DNA from: Bifiguratus adelaidae
Lineage: Eukaryota; Mucoromycota; Endogonomycetes; Endogonales
Reading direction: 5' to 3'
Length of the DNA stretch: 64,000 nucleotides
NCBI GenBank assembly: GCA_002261195.1
Contig: MVBO01000027.1
Location: forward strand, 62,001-126,000
Position numbers and translations under genes: made by a program. Numbering within the stretch: the first letter of the stretch is position 1; each line of letters opens with the position of its first letter. Shown here one piece after another: positions 44,892 through 57,213 of the stretch. The notes below the pieces were generated by a model. That model was not told the DNA's origin, did not search any database, and worked only from the letters and a program-made list of their open reading frames with translations.

Positions 44892-45574
44892 ATGCCCTTC
44901 TTTGCCTATTGTTGCTGCTGCATCCCTCTCAAGGCCGGCGTAGTTCTCCTCGCACTGTATCACATCGTCACTCGAATTCACTTGGCCATATTACATGGAA
45001 AAGCGCTTGTTGGTAGGTCAGCTATACTCAATTGAACTGGCCGCCGGGCTAATGAATTGCAGTCTGTCTACGAATCTTCGCAACTTTTGGCGGGTGGTGT
45101 ACCCTAGCAACCGGACCCCTCGTGTATTGCGTAATTTGGATCTTGGAAGCGGTGATGGCTCTATATGGCGCATTCACGGTAAATGTCAACAGCAATGATG
45201 AAAGCAGGATTCTTAACGCTTGCGTAAAGGAACGCAAGATGGGTATGGTACTTTACCGTCTGGGCCTATACGAGTGCCTTATTCATCCATTTTCTCGAGT
45301 TTGTCCAACGCGTTCTCTTGGATTACTATGCCACCCCGGTGTGTGATGTGATGGGCGGCTGCAACTTATTCAGTCGCAAGTACCCCTTTATACTCCTTGA
45401 ATCTGTCATCAGCGTAAGTGATATAGAGCCGCCGTTGACGCAAGGGTACTGACGCTTGCACAGGTTTACACTGGTCTCTGTGCGCATTCCCTTGGTCGCA
45501 AATTCAACGCTACAACAGCCACGACGCAGCCCCCCAAGTCGAAGGCCAATCCAGAAGACGGCGAGTTTAAGTGA
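44892..45574 (+). CDS. four-helix membrane protein (cluster member D), possibly broken
   Basis: Exons 44892-45012, 45063-45178, about 45232-45413, and 45464-45574. The start MPFFAYCCCCIPLKAGVVLLALYHI has the full CCCCIPL motif. Helix 2 ends EAVMALYGAFT; the third exon reads ARWVWYFTVWAYTSALFIHFLEF and the fourth VYTGLCAHSLGRKF, matching the relatives. Introns 1 and 3 fit; intron 2 does not. Exon 2 ends in phase 0 while every usable acceptor leaves exon 3 one base out of frame, because an in-frame TAA blocks earlier acceptors. Either a one-base indel has broken the gene, the sequence has an error here, or an unusual splice site is used. Confidence 0.5.
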
Positions 45575-45765
45575 CCTAACCTCTTGTTCAAAACAATTGT
45601 GCAGCATTTCACTGACACCTGCATTATCGTTGGGGTATTTAAGTATTGGGCCGTATTCCACATTGCTGCTTGTTTTGTCAACATGTATATTACATAGACG
45701 TGTAAGAGCGAGGGCAAGAAATGCAACCATTTTTGACATTTAAACACAATGATACAACGAATTCT

Positions 45766-47181
45766 CTACTCGGCACGGCATCCCTGATCCGCACATGTAC
45801 ATTGGCCAGGTGGACAAGGCGCTCCATCATCGTCTCTGAAGAGTGAATCGTCTCCTGCCCAGTGCGGTGCGGATATAGGCGGTCCAACGGCAGGTGAAGC
45901 ACGGACGCCAAAGTCAAGACGTTCATCAACGTCTTCCTGGTAGGCAAGTGATTGTGGGGAATCGGGGGTATGAGGTAGCTGGTTCTGAACAGGGTGTACA
46001 AGTTGTGGTTGGATTTGGATAGCAGGGGCAGGAAGGTCGAGATGCATGCCGGGAAGGGACAGACGGCGGTTGGGTTGTATCTGGGGTGCTTCGAGGGAAT
46101 GTAGATGAGATTGGCCATGAGCTTGAGCATCCGATTCTACGATGGTGGAGGATCGGTCTCGTTGTTGTAACCCGGGTAAGCTGACAGAGCTGAGGTCAAG
46201 ATGTAACGTGAGGCCCCGTCGTTTGGTAATAGGATCGAGAGGAGGCAGGTTGGCGTGCACAGGAGGTGTAGATGTCGTGAGGGAGGAGGGTGTAGGAATC
46301 GAAGACATGGGGGAGGAAACTTGAGAGGATGATGAGCCGCCTTGAACATCCAGGGACGTGGCGCGCTGATTTGGAAGTGGTCTCGTCATGCTTGCGACGC
46401 GCAATGAATCTACCACCGGATGCGTGAGCTGGCGAGAGGGTCCGTCGTCTGGCGCAAGGGATGACGATCCGTCGTCATGACCATCGCGGTCATCTTCTGA
46501 CTCGTGACTATTGGCGTTGGAGATGAGGGAAAGTCGTTTTTGCGCGAATTTGATCATTTGAACTCGGTACTCAACAACATTTGACGCTGATGTGGAACGT
46601 GCTCGAGCGCGAGCGTCCTGATGTTCTTCCTCGTCGGTATAAGTACTAGGCATCGTGGTGCCTCGGTGCCGAGGTACCCTCGTGTCTCTACCGCGGCCAC
46701 GCTGCAATGATCCACGTCCTTGCACACACTTCGACTGAATGCTGCGACTGTCGGAGGTAGTCTCGAGGCTCGCAAGACTCGCTGTTGAAAAGCTAGGCTG
46801 CCTTGAAGGCTGCAGACTCGCCGCCTCCTCACTGCCTTGAATAGCCACGGATGAATTATTCTGTTGCGGTAACACACAATGTGGGGGAGGAGTCGGTGGT
46901 GCGGTTAAGGATTTCTCTGGTATCGGTACAATGATGGGTATTGAACCAACAGCATTCTCTGGGAACCCATGTCGTACAATATTGTGCTTTTTTGGCTGCT
47001 GCGACTCTCTTGACGTTGGTGATTGCTTGCTATGAAATATGGCGGGTGATGATTGTCGATGGCGAGTCTTGTCAAACTTCTGAATGTCACTGTCAGGAGC
47101 CGAGTTTTTGCGCGGTGTAGTAGATCGCTTCCGCCCAAAGGATATCCTGTCCAAGAACCCTGGACGTGATATCTTGAACAT
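45766..47181 (-). CDS. disordered Ser/Pro-rich protein with Cys-rich C-terminus
   Basis: 471 residues in one exon, start MFKISRPGFLDRISFGRKR. Most of the length is low-complexity Ser/Pro/Gln sequence with basic and His patches. One predicted helix (VVEYRVQMIKFAQKRLSLIS) and one short block of possible strand (RRGLTLHLDLSSVSLPG) stand out. The last 15 residues form a Cys cluster, CPPGQCTCADQGC. No family recognised. It lies antisense inside the four-helix cluster, convergent with member D and divergent from member E, and looks unrelated to them. Confidence 0.65.
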   Translation of the reverse strand: MFKISRPGFLDRISFGRKRSTTPRKNSAPDSDIQKFDKTRHRQSSPAIFHSKQSPTSRESQQPKKHNIVRHGFPENAVGSIPIIVPIPEKSLTAPPTPPPHCVLPQQNNSSVAIQGSEEAASLQPSRQPSFSTASLASLETTSDSRSIQSKCVQGRGSLQRGRGRDTRVPRHRGTTMPSTYTDEEEHQDARARARSTSASNVVEYRVQMIKFAQKRLSLISNANSHESEDDRDGHDDGSSSLAPDDGPSRQLTHPVVDSLRVASMTRPLPNQRATSLDVQGGSSSSQVSSPMSSIPTPSSLTTSTPPVHANLPPLDPITKRRGLTLHLDLSSVSLPGLQQRDRSSTIVESDAQAHGQSHLHSLEAPQIQPNRRLSLPGMHLDLPAPAIQIQPQLVHPVQNQLPHTPDSPQSLAYQEDVDERLDFGVRASPAVGPPISAPHWAGDDSLFRDDDGAPCPPGQCTCADQGCRAE

Positions 47182-47481
47182 CGTCGCGAGGCAAGAAGCG
47201 ATTTTCCGGCCGGCTACCAAAGGTCAATGCTCTTGATGAATTAAATTCACATGCTGCTATTACATTGGTTTACAACCGCACTCGACGTCATTCCATAGAT
47301 ACTCCATTGACCCATGAAGGAACTCTCTGTCAGCCTGCCAGTTTAGGCAGAAAACAAAAAAAAAGGATGGGTCACCACCATAGCCACGCCTACAAGCCTC
47401 CATGAAAGGACATACATACAAGCCTGAACCATGATCCTAACAAGCCCATTGTTGAGGGTCGGTTCTATGATATTTATAACT

Positions 47482-47494
47482 ACCCTAACCCTAG
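47482..47494. promoter_or_regulatory. tandem CCCTAA telobox element
   Basis: ACCCTAACCCTAG lies about 85 bp upstream of cluster member E and some 300 bp upstream of the divergent disordered-protein gene. Two CCCTAA units in tandem are the strongest such match in the window. A Tbf1/TRF-type factor is the likely binder; that is inference. The rest of 47182-47574 holds a CT-rich tract just before the start codon and no gene. Confidence 0.4.
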
Positions 47495-47574
47495 TTCTAC
47501 ATTAATATGAAAGGCTTGGCTGCAAAGGTAAGCCTTGTGTTGCTCTCTCTCTCTCTTTGTCTCTTCTCTCGACG

Positions 47575-48481
47575 ATGGGGATATCTGACAAATGCTGCTG
47601 CTGTATCCCCTTGAGGATAGGTGTATTGATCATATCCTTGCTATTGCTGGTATGTATCGATGACAGTGTCGCGTGTATGCTCATTCTTGTTAGGGCTGTA
47701 ATATCTTTGCGCTCGTAGAACTGGTTCGCGGAGAGAAGGGCAAGTGTTGCTGGACAAGGAAGATGCATAGACTGACTCTCGTTTAGATGTGGCCGCGCTT
47801 TCGTCGAACACTCAGTTTGCGCAATTGACCGGAAACTATCTGTCAGTCATCAATCCGGTGTTCTACGCCTTGATTGCCGTCGCGGCTCTTTACGGCCTTG
47901 CCTCGGTCTTTGGCGCAGCAGGATCCATTTTGGTGAGTACAAGTGTCCCTTTGGATGATGCTCGTGTATTGACAAGCTAAACAGCGCAATCGACCTATGA
48001 CCATGGCCTTCAGTATCGTCAACTGGATCATGGTAACCATCGTCAGTCTCGTTGTCGTGGGTACTTGGATCTACTACATGACTCAACGCAACAACTACAT
48101 TGCGTATTGCACCAACGACGTCAACCAGTTGCAACAGGCTCAGCAACAAGCTGCCAATTCACCGTACACGCCCGTCAATGTACCCAACGCGAATGTTCTA
48201 TCCGGCATTACTCCACAAGAATGCCAAACATTGTTCAACAACATTGCCATCGCTTGGGGTGTCATTGGCATTGTGGGATCCATCATTTTGGTAAGAAAGG
48301 TGCATGGACGCTAGGAATGCCAACTGACCATGCGTAGATTTATTTTGCCTTTTGCGTAGGAGCCTATGCTGCTCGTCTTAAGCGCCGCAACCAACATACC
48401 GTACTCAAGGATCTAGGCGATGAATTCGATCCACATGTCCAACAAATGGCTCCCGTCAACATGTATGAATCAGCGTACTAG
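47575..48481 (+). CDS. four-helix membrane protein (cluster member E)
   Basis: 238 residues in five exons (47575-47649, 47694-47739, 47787-47932, 47985-48290, 48338-48481). It starts MGISDKCCCCIPLRIGVLIISLLLL, the clearest form of the cluster motif. Helix 2 spans FYALIAVAALYGLASVFGAAG, helix 3 SIVNWIMVTIVSLVVVGTW, and helix 4 AIAWGVIGIVGSIILIYFAF. A longer loop with paired Cys (IAYCTNDVNQ, PQECQTLF) joins helices 3 and 4. It is more distant from A-D and has an extra intron in helix 1. Intron 47740-47786 fits only with the GC donor GCAAGT. No characterised family recognised. Confidence 0.78.
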
Positions 48482-48546
48482 TGTAATTTTTTGTGTATAG
48501 ACATGCTCCATATATTCATGTGCCATTCCACCTTTGCACCCTTTTA

Positions 48547-51332
<2,786 letters not shown>

Positions 51333-51497
51333 GTTCGTGTTTCTCGATGAGATGGCTGTGGCTCATCAACAAGGTGTTGAGTCGCACAGCAGCTGCCCAC
51401 GTTGAGACGATGAAGAGTGGGTAAAGCACCAGTCGCCTTTTGTCGCACCAGAATTACCAAATATAGAAATTCACGTTGACACACGGACGCGAATCTA

Positions 51498-51508
51498 GGA
51501 TTAGGGTT
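51498..51508. promoter_or_regulatory. telobox-like GGATTAGGGTT element
   Basis: A TTAGGG motif (reverse of CCCTAA) lies about 165 bp upstream of the Polo kinase start. It is the third such promoter element in the window. The region 51333-51603 is otherwise plain intergenic sequence. Confidence 0.3.
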
Positions 51509-51603
51509 CTCTTAAGGATCAAAGAGCATTTATATGGCCGTTCTGATAGTTACTGCCACTGCATGACTTTTATTAGCTGTACTTTTCATTTCAACTTTAC
51601 ATT

Positions 51604-53747
51604 TTATACAGGCACTGGAATTGAAGGTGTTTCGTCAGCAATTATTGGGCGCTCAAGTGGGCGAGGAGGGTTAATCATCGAGAGAACACTCGCGACGGCA
51701 TTAACATCTTCCTCGTCTGAGCCATCTTGCTCGTCATCCTCCAGCTGACCATTGGTGAAGAGCTCCATTTCCCTAGCATACCGTTCCTTGTCCTTTTCTG
51801 CCCTACGAATCCACGGTGCTTTTGATATCTGGTCCATAGTGCGCCAGCGCTCGGACGTTGCTCTGCTGATATCCGCTACGGTAAGGCGCGGTTGTGACGC
51901 CAAAAGTTCTGGTCGGACTGATGCCGTAAAGTAAAGGTATGCAGACATAGGATGCTTAGGTGTACCTTCCATCTTTGATTTCTTCTTCTTACGGCCTCGT
52001 GGATCTTTAACTCCACTTACTTGCAGAGGAGTTGCCTCTGACACAGGATCTTCGTCCAATAGGCGCTTCTTGCCTGCCTTTGAGTGTTTGCCAGTTTCGG
52101 CGAGTTCCAGTTTGGATCGCCTTGCATAAATACAATTCGGATGTCGCTCCAAATCTTTCTCTCTCAGTCGACGCGCTGCATCCATGTAGGGTTGTCTCAC
52201 CGTCTGTAAAGTAGCGATTAAGCCCAGCGTTGCTGATGAAGGCGGTAACTTACCTCACTTAAAGACTTCCAACGATTCCCAATCTCCTTACTGATCTCCT
52301 TAACGCTGCGGCCGGGATGCTGTTCCAGTAGAGTGCGCCTCATGTCCTTGTTGAACAGCAAGTATCCATTAGGAGGGCGTTTGATTCTTCGTTTACGACT
52401 TGAATCGCCTTCCGACTTTTCACTCGCTTTTGCAGCTGGCTCCGGACTTTGACTTGAGAACTCTTCACTGAGGCGACTTGCGACTTCAGATGGTGAATTG
52501 CTTAGTTTGACTTCCCGGAGATCATTTTGCGGAGAAGGTTGCGGTTGCTGCTGCTGTGGCTGCACCAGCTCTGGTTTTGGCGGCCAAAGCTTTTTGTCTT
52601 CCTGGAAAGAGGTAAGATTATAAGTATGATGCATAGATGCTAACTCTCATTCGTTACCCGAGCCATCTTCTGCCTTTGTTGACCAAAAGCGTTACGAAAA
52701 TGAGAGAGGGTGTCCGGCTGGGCCTTTTGCTGATGTTCCTGCTCTTGCTCCGCGCAAAAAAGTATGAAGGAGTTCATAGATTGTTTGGTCTGTTTTGATG
52801 ATGATGATGATGATGATGATGTTGATGAGGATATGTTTGGGGATGCTTCAAGACCATTTGTAGGGATCTGAACATCGGGCGCAGTGGATAACATGGAAGG
52901 TGACCTCTGTAAAGCTTGCCCAGAGTTCATATCCTGTAACGAGAGTTGTCTTGACCTCGCGGCTGAAATAGATGGCCATCAGCAACAAGTCGTCGTCCAC
53001 TTTAAAGTGCAACTCACCTTTCACCTGAGGATGCTCCACGGTCATGGACCTTGCTCGTTGACCAATACTAGACATTGGCTTGAAGTGTGCTTCAGCACCC
53101 TCGCCGGTGTGACATTTGTCGTCGAAAGAACTATTCCGGTCGAGCGGAGTATCAAATGCGCGTTGTGAGGAAAATGAAATGAGTTGCGCGGGTTGAGGAT
53201 ATGTGGCCATCGAATAATGAACGTCTGGATGAACGTAGCCTGCCCTTTGTTGAAGCAAGTATGAATTTGGCTTGGTTTCAGATTCATATACTGGGTTCAT
53301 ATTACTCTGAGACGGTAAGGTTGTTGGCACCGCGTATTGTGCCAAGCCAGAAGACACCATTCCGTAACTTCCATGGCTGTTTATGAGGGTTTGCCGCATT
53401 ATCGGTGGCTGAGAAGCATGAGCGCCAGCATATTCTGCTTGTGGTATATATCCACTATGAGGAGCGTAACTGGTTAACTCAGGCAGGAAGTGCGGTGCTG
53501 ACTTGTTTCTCCTCGGACCTGGGACAGTTGGCGCATACACTGCGCTACTGTGGCGTTGAACGCTGTGCTGTGGAGTGGATGGAGCCGAGATGTTTGACTG
53601 GGTATATGTCCAACCTATTTCTCCGTAGGCAGGCATAGCCGCTTTCATATTGCCTTCATACAAGTAGGCTTGAGCGCCAGGTACCAATGCCGTGGTAGCG
53701 CTACCTTGACTTGCCTCAGGTTGTGAATGAACACGTCTGTAGTTCAT
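51604..53747 (-). CDS. HMG-box protein with two clear and one weak box
   Basis: Four or so exons. Residues 1-245 are disordered, Tyr/Gln/Pro-rich. A junction HPQDMNSGQALQ leads to a poly-Ser tract and a weak N-terminal box (KQSMNSFILFCAEQEQEHQ). A canonical box follows (KRPPNGYLLFNKDMRRTLLEQHPG, VKEISKEIGNRWKSLSE), then a basic linker (DPRGRKKKKSK) and a second canonical box (PKHPMSAYLYFTASVRPELL, WRTMDQISKAPWIRRAEKDKERY). The tail is acidic. HMG boxes bind and bend DNA; the first clear box looks like the sequence-specific (MATA_HMG) type, as in fungal mating or stress regulators. The role is inferred, not shown. Confidence 0.82.
52797..52821. repeat. GAT/ATC trinucleotide repeat (poly-Ser in frame)
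   Basis: About eight tandem GAT units on the plus strand; the HMG-box gene reads them on the minus strand as a Ser run. Such runs vary in length between strains. Confidence 0.75.
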
Positions 53748-54259
53748 CGTGCGGTAGCACCGACGTCAAAAAAAAGTCTGGAAAAGAAGCCAACGTGCTT
53801 AATGGGATGACCGATAACAAGAAGACCCGAAACGCAACTAAAAGAAGGTTGCCTCAGAAAAGTTCGCTAAAGCGAGGACAAGCAGCATACATCATCGCTT
53901 GCAGCTATCGTGCATAAGTGTGAGGTTACACGCAAATGTGCTAACTATTTCTCTTCATTTGACATGCGGTTTGGTTTTGGTTGTTTATCGGGGGTAAACG
54001 CGACCATCGAACACTCGAGCACGATTGCACACCACTGTGTGACATGTAGCATGCAAGAGACTGTCTGCTGATCGCCCTGCTCAAGGGTATGACCGTTATC
54101 TCTCGCACATTCTGTCTCGGCATCCCATGATACGCCATCTGAACCGAAAATCATCGCCACAACGCCCAGTTTGGTACATCACGTTCTCTCAAAGCTTCGA
54201 TATGTACATTAATTGCGGGTATGAAAAGTGTACTGAGCAAGATGGGAAGGTGGGTAACA
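53748..54259. other. intergenic region, no supported gene
   Basis: About 500 bp upstream of the HMG-box gene. A 71-codon minus-strand frame at 53945-54160 has an ATG but no recognisable features. I see no RNA gene. Confidence 0.45.
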
Positions 54260-54607
54260 TCATCTTTCCGGATTCGAGAAGACTATCAGCTCTTGAAGTC
54301 GTTTAAACGATCGAAAACCAATATTATCGAAGCATTCGGTCCCTATGCGTCGATTCCCGGAAAGGGGTAAACAAAAGCGTCGCCGCCGATGAGCACGCAA
54401 ATTGGCGATTTGCGCAACCAAATCGCATTTTGGGGTCTGGGATGTGTAACCCCCTTTTTCCAAGGGTGGAAAGGCCCGTTCAAAAGAGTCAGTGAGAATC
54501 AGCGGGGTACCCACCGCGTTGGGAAATGACAACGCCATCTCTGCTAAACGGGAATTTCGGATATAGAGTGCAGTGCGCGTTCGTACAATGAATTGGTCAA
54601 CATACAT
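54260..54607 (-). CDS. short open frame overlapping the end of the dienelactone hydrolase gene
   Basis: 115 codons with an ATG at 54607, overlapping the stop of the dienelactone hydrolase by 11 bp in another frame. The predicted product (LSFPNAVGTPLILTDSFERAFPPLEKG, then RRRRFCLPLSG) matches no family I know. It could be chance coding potential in the 3' untranslated region. Confidence 0.2.
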   Translation of the reverse strand: MYVDQFIVRTRTALYIRNSRLAEMALSFPNAVGTPLILTDSFERAFPPLEKGGYTSQTPKCDLVAQIANLRAHRRRRFCLPLSGNRRIGTECFDNIGFRSFKRLQELIVFSNPER

Positions 54608-55680
54608 GTTCGGCCTTCGGCGCTAGTCCTACAGGTTGGCCCAAGTCAAGATATAGCCTTCTATGGAACAGTTCGAGTAATCCATCGAAACACACTTTGG
54701 CAAGCGCCGCATCATAACGACCCTTGGACATTTCATCTCGGATGAAGGCGTGCTGCGCCTAATTGCCACATCAGCGTCGTCTGACGTTGCCAATAAAGGT
54801 GCTTGCGCGCTCGCTTACCTGAACCTCCCACCAACTGAAGCAGATCTGGTTGTCATCGAGCGTCTTGCGGATGAGGTCGCGTCCTTCGCGCGGCACATGG
54901 GTATCCGCTTTGCCAAAAATCATCAGGAGCTCCCCTCGAATCTCCTTGGAGCGCTCCAGCGAGTCATCGTTTTTGCCTGCACCCAACGTGTGTGAATGGA
55001 TGTCTGTTGCAAAGTAGCATACTGCTGCCTGTACTCGAGGATCAAAAGCAGCCTAAACCAATGGACGCGAAATTAGTGCGCGACATCACCCAAATCTGGT
55101 GACCAGGACGGACATACCCTAAATGCCAGATGACCGCCCAGACACATCCCTAGCTCGAGCTTAGCCAATGAAAGCCATGTATGCGAAGCGACTCACCTGT
55201 CACGCCAATCTTTCCATTGCAATTTTTGTGACCCATCAAGAGATCAATGGTCAAGGTAGCGTCCTCGTCATATGCCTCGAGTTTCTTCTCGACTTTGTAC
55301 TTGTTACCCCGGTCCGTGCCTATCACCAAATAATTGTGAGTTTCACAAGCTCTGGCTGGCCATAGCAAACGAACCTTCCGCATCATACAGAATAGGATTG
55401 CCTTGACCTTCAAATTCATGAAAACTTTCATTGCAAGCGACTAGATATCCCTGGAAGCAAGTCATCACCCGAGAATTGAACAGCTCTGACATACCTGACT
55501 GGCAATCTGACGGCAAAAGCGTTCGAGGGGACCCGTTACTTGGTAAATCTCGGTGAACACCGCTACCCCGGGAAACTTTGCGTCCGGGTATTGAGGGAGG
55601 TTTGGCGCGAATAGATAGACCCTCATTGGACCTTGCGCAACCGTAGTAGGTATATCGACAAAAGACTCTGTGACCAACAT
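54597..55680 (-). CDS. dienelactone hydrolase family protein
   Basis: Five or so exons starting MLVTESFVDIPTTVAQGPMRVYLF. The core matches the DLH fold: PGVAVFTEIYQVTGPLERFCRQIASQGYLVACNESFHEF, then nucleophile elbow GMCLGGHLAFRAAFDPRVQAAVCYF, catalytic Asp in FGKADTHVP and His in AQHAFIRDEM, giving the Cys-Asp-His triad typical of the family. The last exon gives CFDGLLELFHRRL and ends at 54597. Family members hydrolyse dienelactones and other cyclic or acyl esters in the cytosol; the physiological substrate is unknown. The start is 109 bp from that of dCMP deaminase, head to head. Confidence 0.88.
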
Positions 55681-55789
55681 GCTGAATGCACCACGATGAC
55701 TATGCGGACAGTGCTTCGCCAACGGCTTCCCCCGCTTAAGGAATTCGCGTGGAATATAGCTTGCGCGTGTTCGTGGCGCGTCTTGCAGC

Positions 55790-57117
55790 ATGTTTATCGG
55801 TATTACTGGGCCAAGGTGCGCTGGCAAACACGCAGTAGCCTCCTTTCTTGTCAGCCTTTACGGATTCCAGTATATAGCACTTTCAGATGGTAGTGACAGT
55901 AATGGCACAGCAGATCAAGGCGGCTCTCAAGATGAGCATGTTGGTCTCGCGGACCATACCCTAAGTTTTGAAACGCTCAAGGAGGTAGAAACTTTCGTGA
56001 CAGAGAGGTGGCAACAGGACTTTGTGACATGCGACGTAGACATTGTCAGCTGTGACCTTTTGAGGTAAGGTTCGGTAGGCGGCTTTGTGCTCAAAAGTGT
56101 CTAATGGACATTGCTCGCTTAGAAAGCGGCCGTTTGTCCTTATTGTTGCGGTAGAAGCTCCTATTACAATGCGTTACTCACGCTACAAGGCTCGGTAAGT
56201 GAAACATTCAATGTCTTCAGCTGACTGCATATCTCATCCTTTTCTTAGGTGCACACGATACAACTATACAATGCCCAGCATGGAAGACTTTATCGTGCAA
56301 AACGACAAGGATCTCTATGGGCCCATGATAACGCCCACAACAAGCACTTTGGAAAACGGTTCTACATCTCCACAACCACAACGATCTCCTCGAACGATCT
56401 CAAGACCAACAAAATTATATTCCCTCATCGCCAATGCCGATCTCACCATCCTCAATTCTTACACGCATCTCCCGGCCCTACACCATGCCATACATGCTCT
56501 AAACCTCACCAACATGGAACGCCTTCGACCGTCATGGGACACCTATTTCATGCACCTATCCGATCTGGCCGCTCGTCGGTCAAATTGTATGAAGAGGCGA
56601 GTCGGTTGTATTCTAGTCAAAGATTGCCGTGTCATTGCGACTGGTTACAATGGCACGCCTCGCGGTCTAAAGAACTGCAATCAAGGTGGTTGTCGACGGT
56701 GCAATGAAGCAACGCCATGTGGTGCAGACTTGGATCGATGCCTTTGCATGCATGCTGAGGAAAATGCCTTGCTGGAGGCTGGCCGAGACCGGGTGTTTAG
56801 CGGGACAGGTAGTACGCTTTACTGCAACACGTAAGTACAAGCATTGTATTTCTGTGAGGACTGGCCAATTCAATGTGTTTGTTCGTTGCGCGACTTAGAT
56901 GTCCTTGCTTGGGTAGGTGATCACGACGTCAATGAAACGCGATGTCACTCACAATCCCATAGGCTGTGCAGTAAAAATTGTACAAGTTGGTGTCAAAGAG
57001 GTCGTGTACTCTCGCTCATACGGCATGGATGCGATGACTGCTCAAATATTCGCTGAAGCAGGCGTTAAACTTCGACAACATTCCGTTCCAAGCGCACGAT
57101 TAGACACAAATGCGTAG
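55790..57117 (+). CDS. DCD1: deoxycytidylate (dCMP) deaminase with N-terminal P-loop region
   Basis: 365 residues in five exons (55790-56064, 56123-56194, 56249-56830, 56899-56912, 56963-57117). The N-terminal ~110 residues resemble a P-loop kinase fold (FIGITGPRCAGKHAVASFLVS), as at the start of yeast Dcd1. The deaminase domain begins at WDTYFMHLSDLAARRSNCMKRRVGC, with HAEENALLEA holding the zinc His and proton-shuttle Glu and PCLGC the two zinc cysteines. It converts dCMP to dUMP for thymidylate synthesis. The fourth exon is 14 nt and encodes most of the TCPCLG segment; leaving it out removes the zinc site. Confidence 0.93.
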
Positions 57118-57213
57118 GATTTGACTGCGCCCTTCAATTGCTGAGTAATCAACTGCATATTTGCCGACTGCATAGCATCTTCTCTCTACTCTTGTACTCG
57201 CGTGGGACAGATT

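Noticed and set aside
47482-47494. Telomere repeat marking a chromosome end or fusion
   Set aside because: Only two units, flanked by normal genes; a promoter telobox is the simpler explanation.
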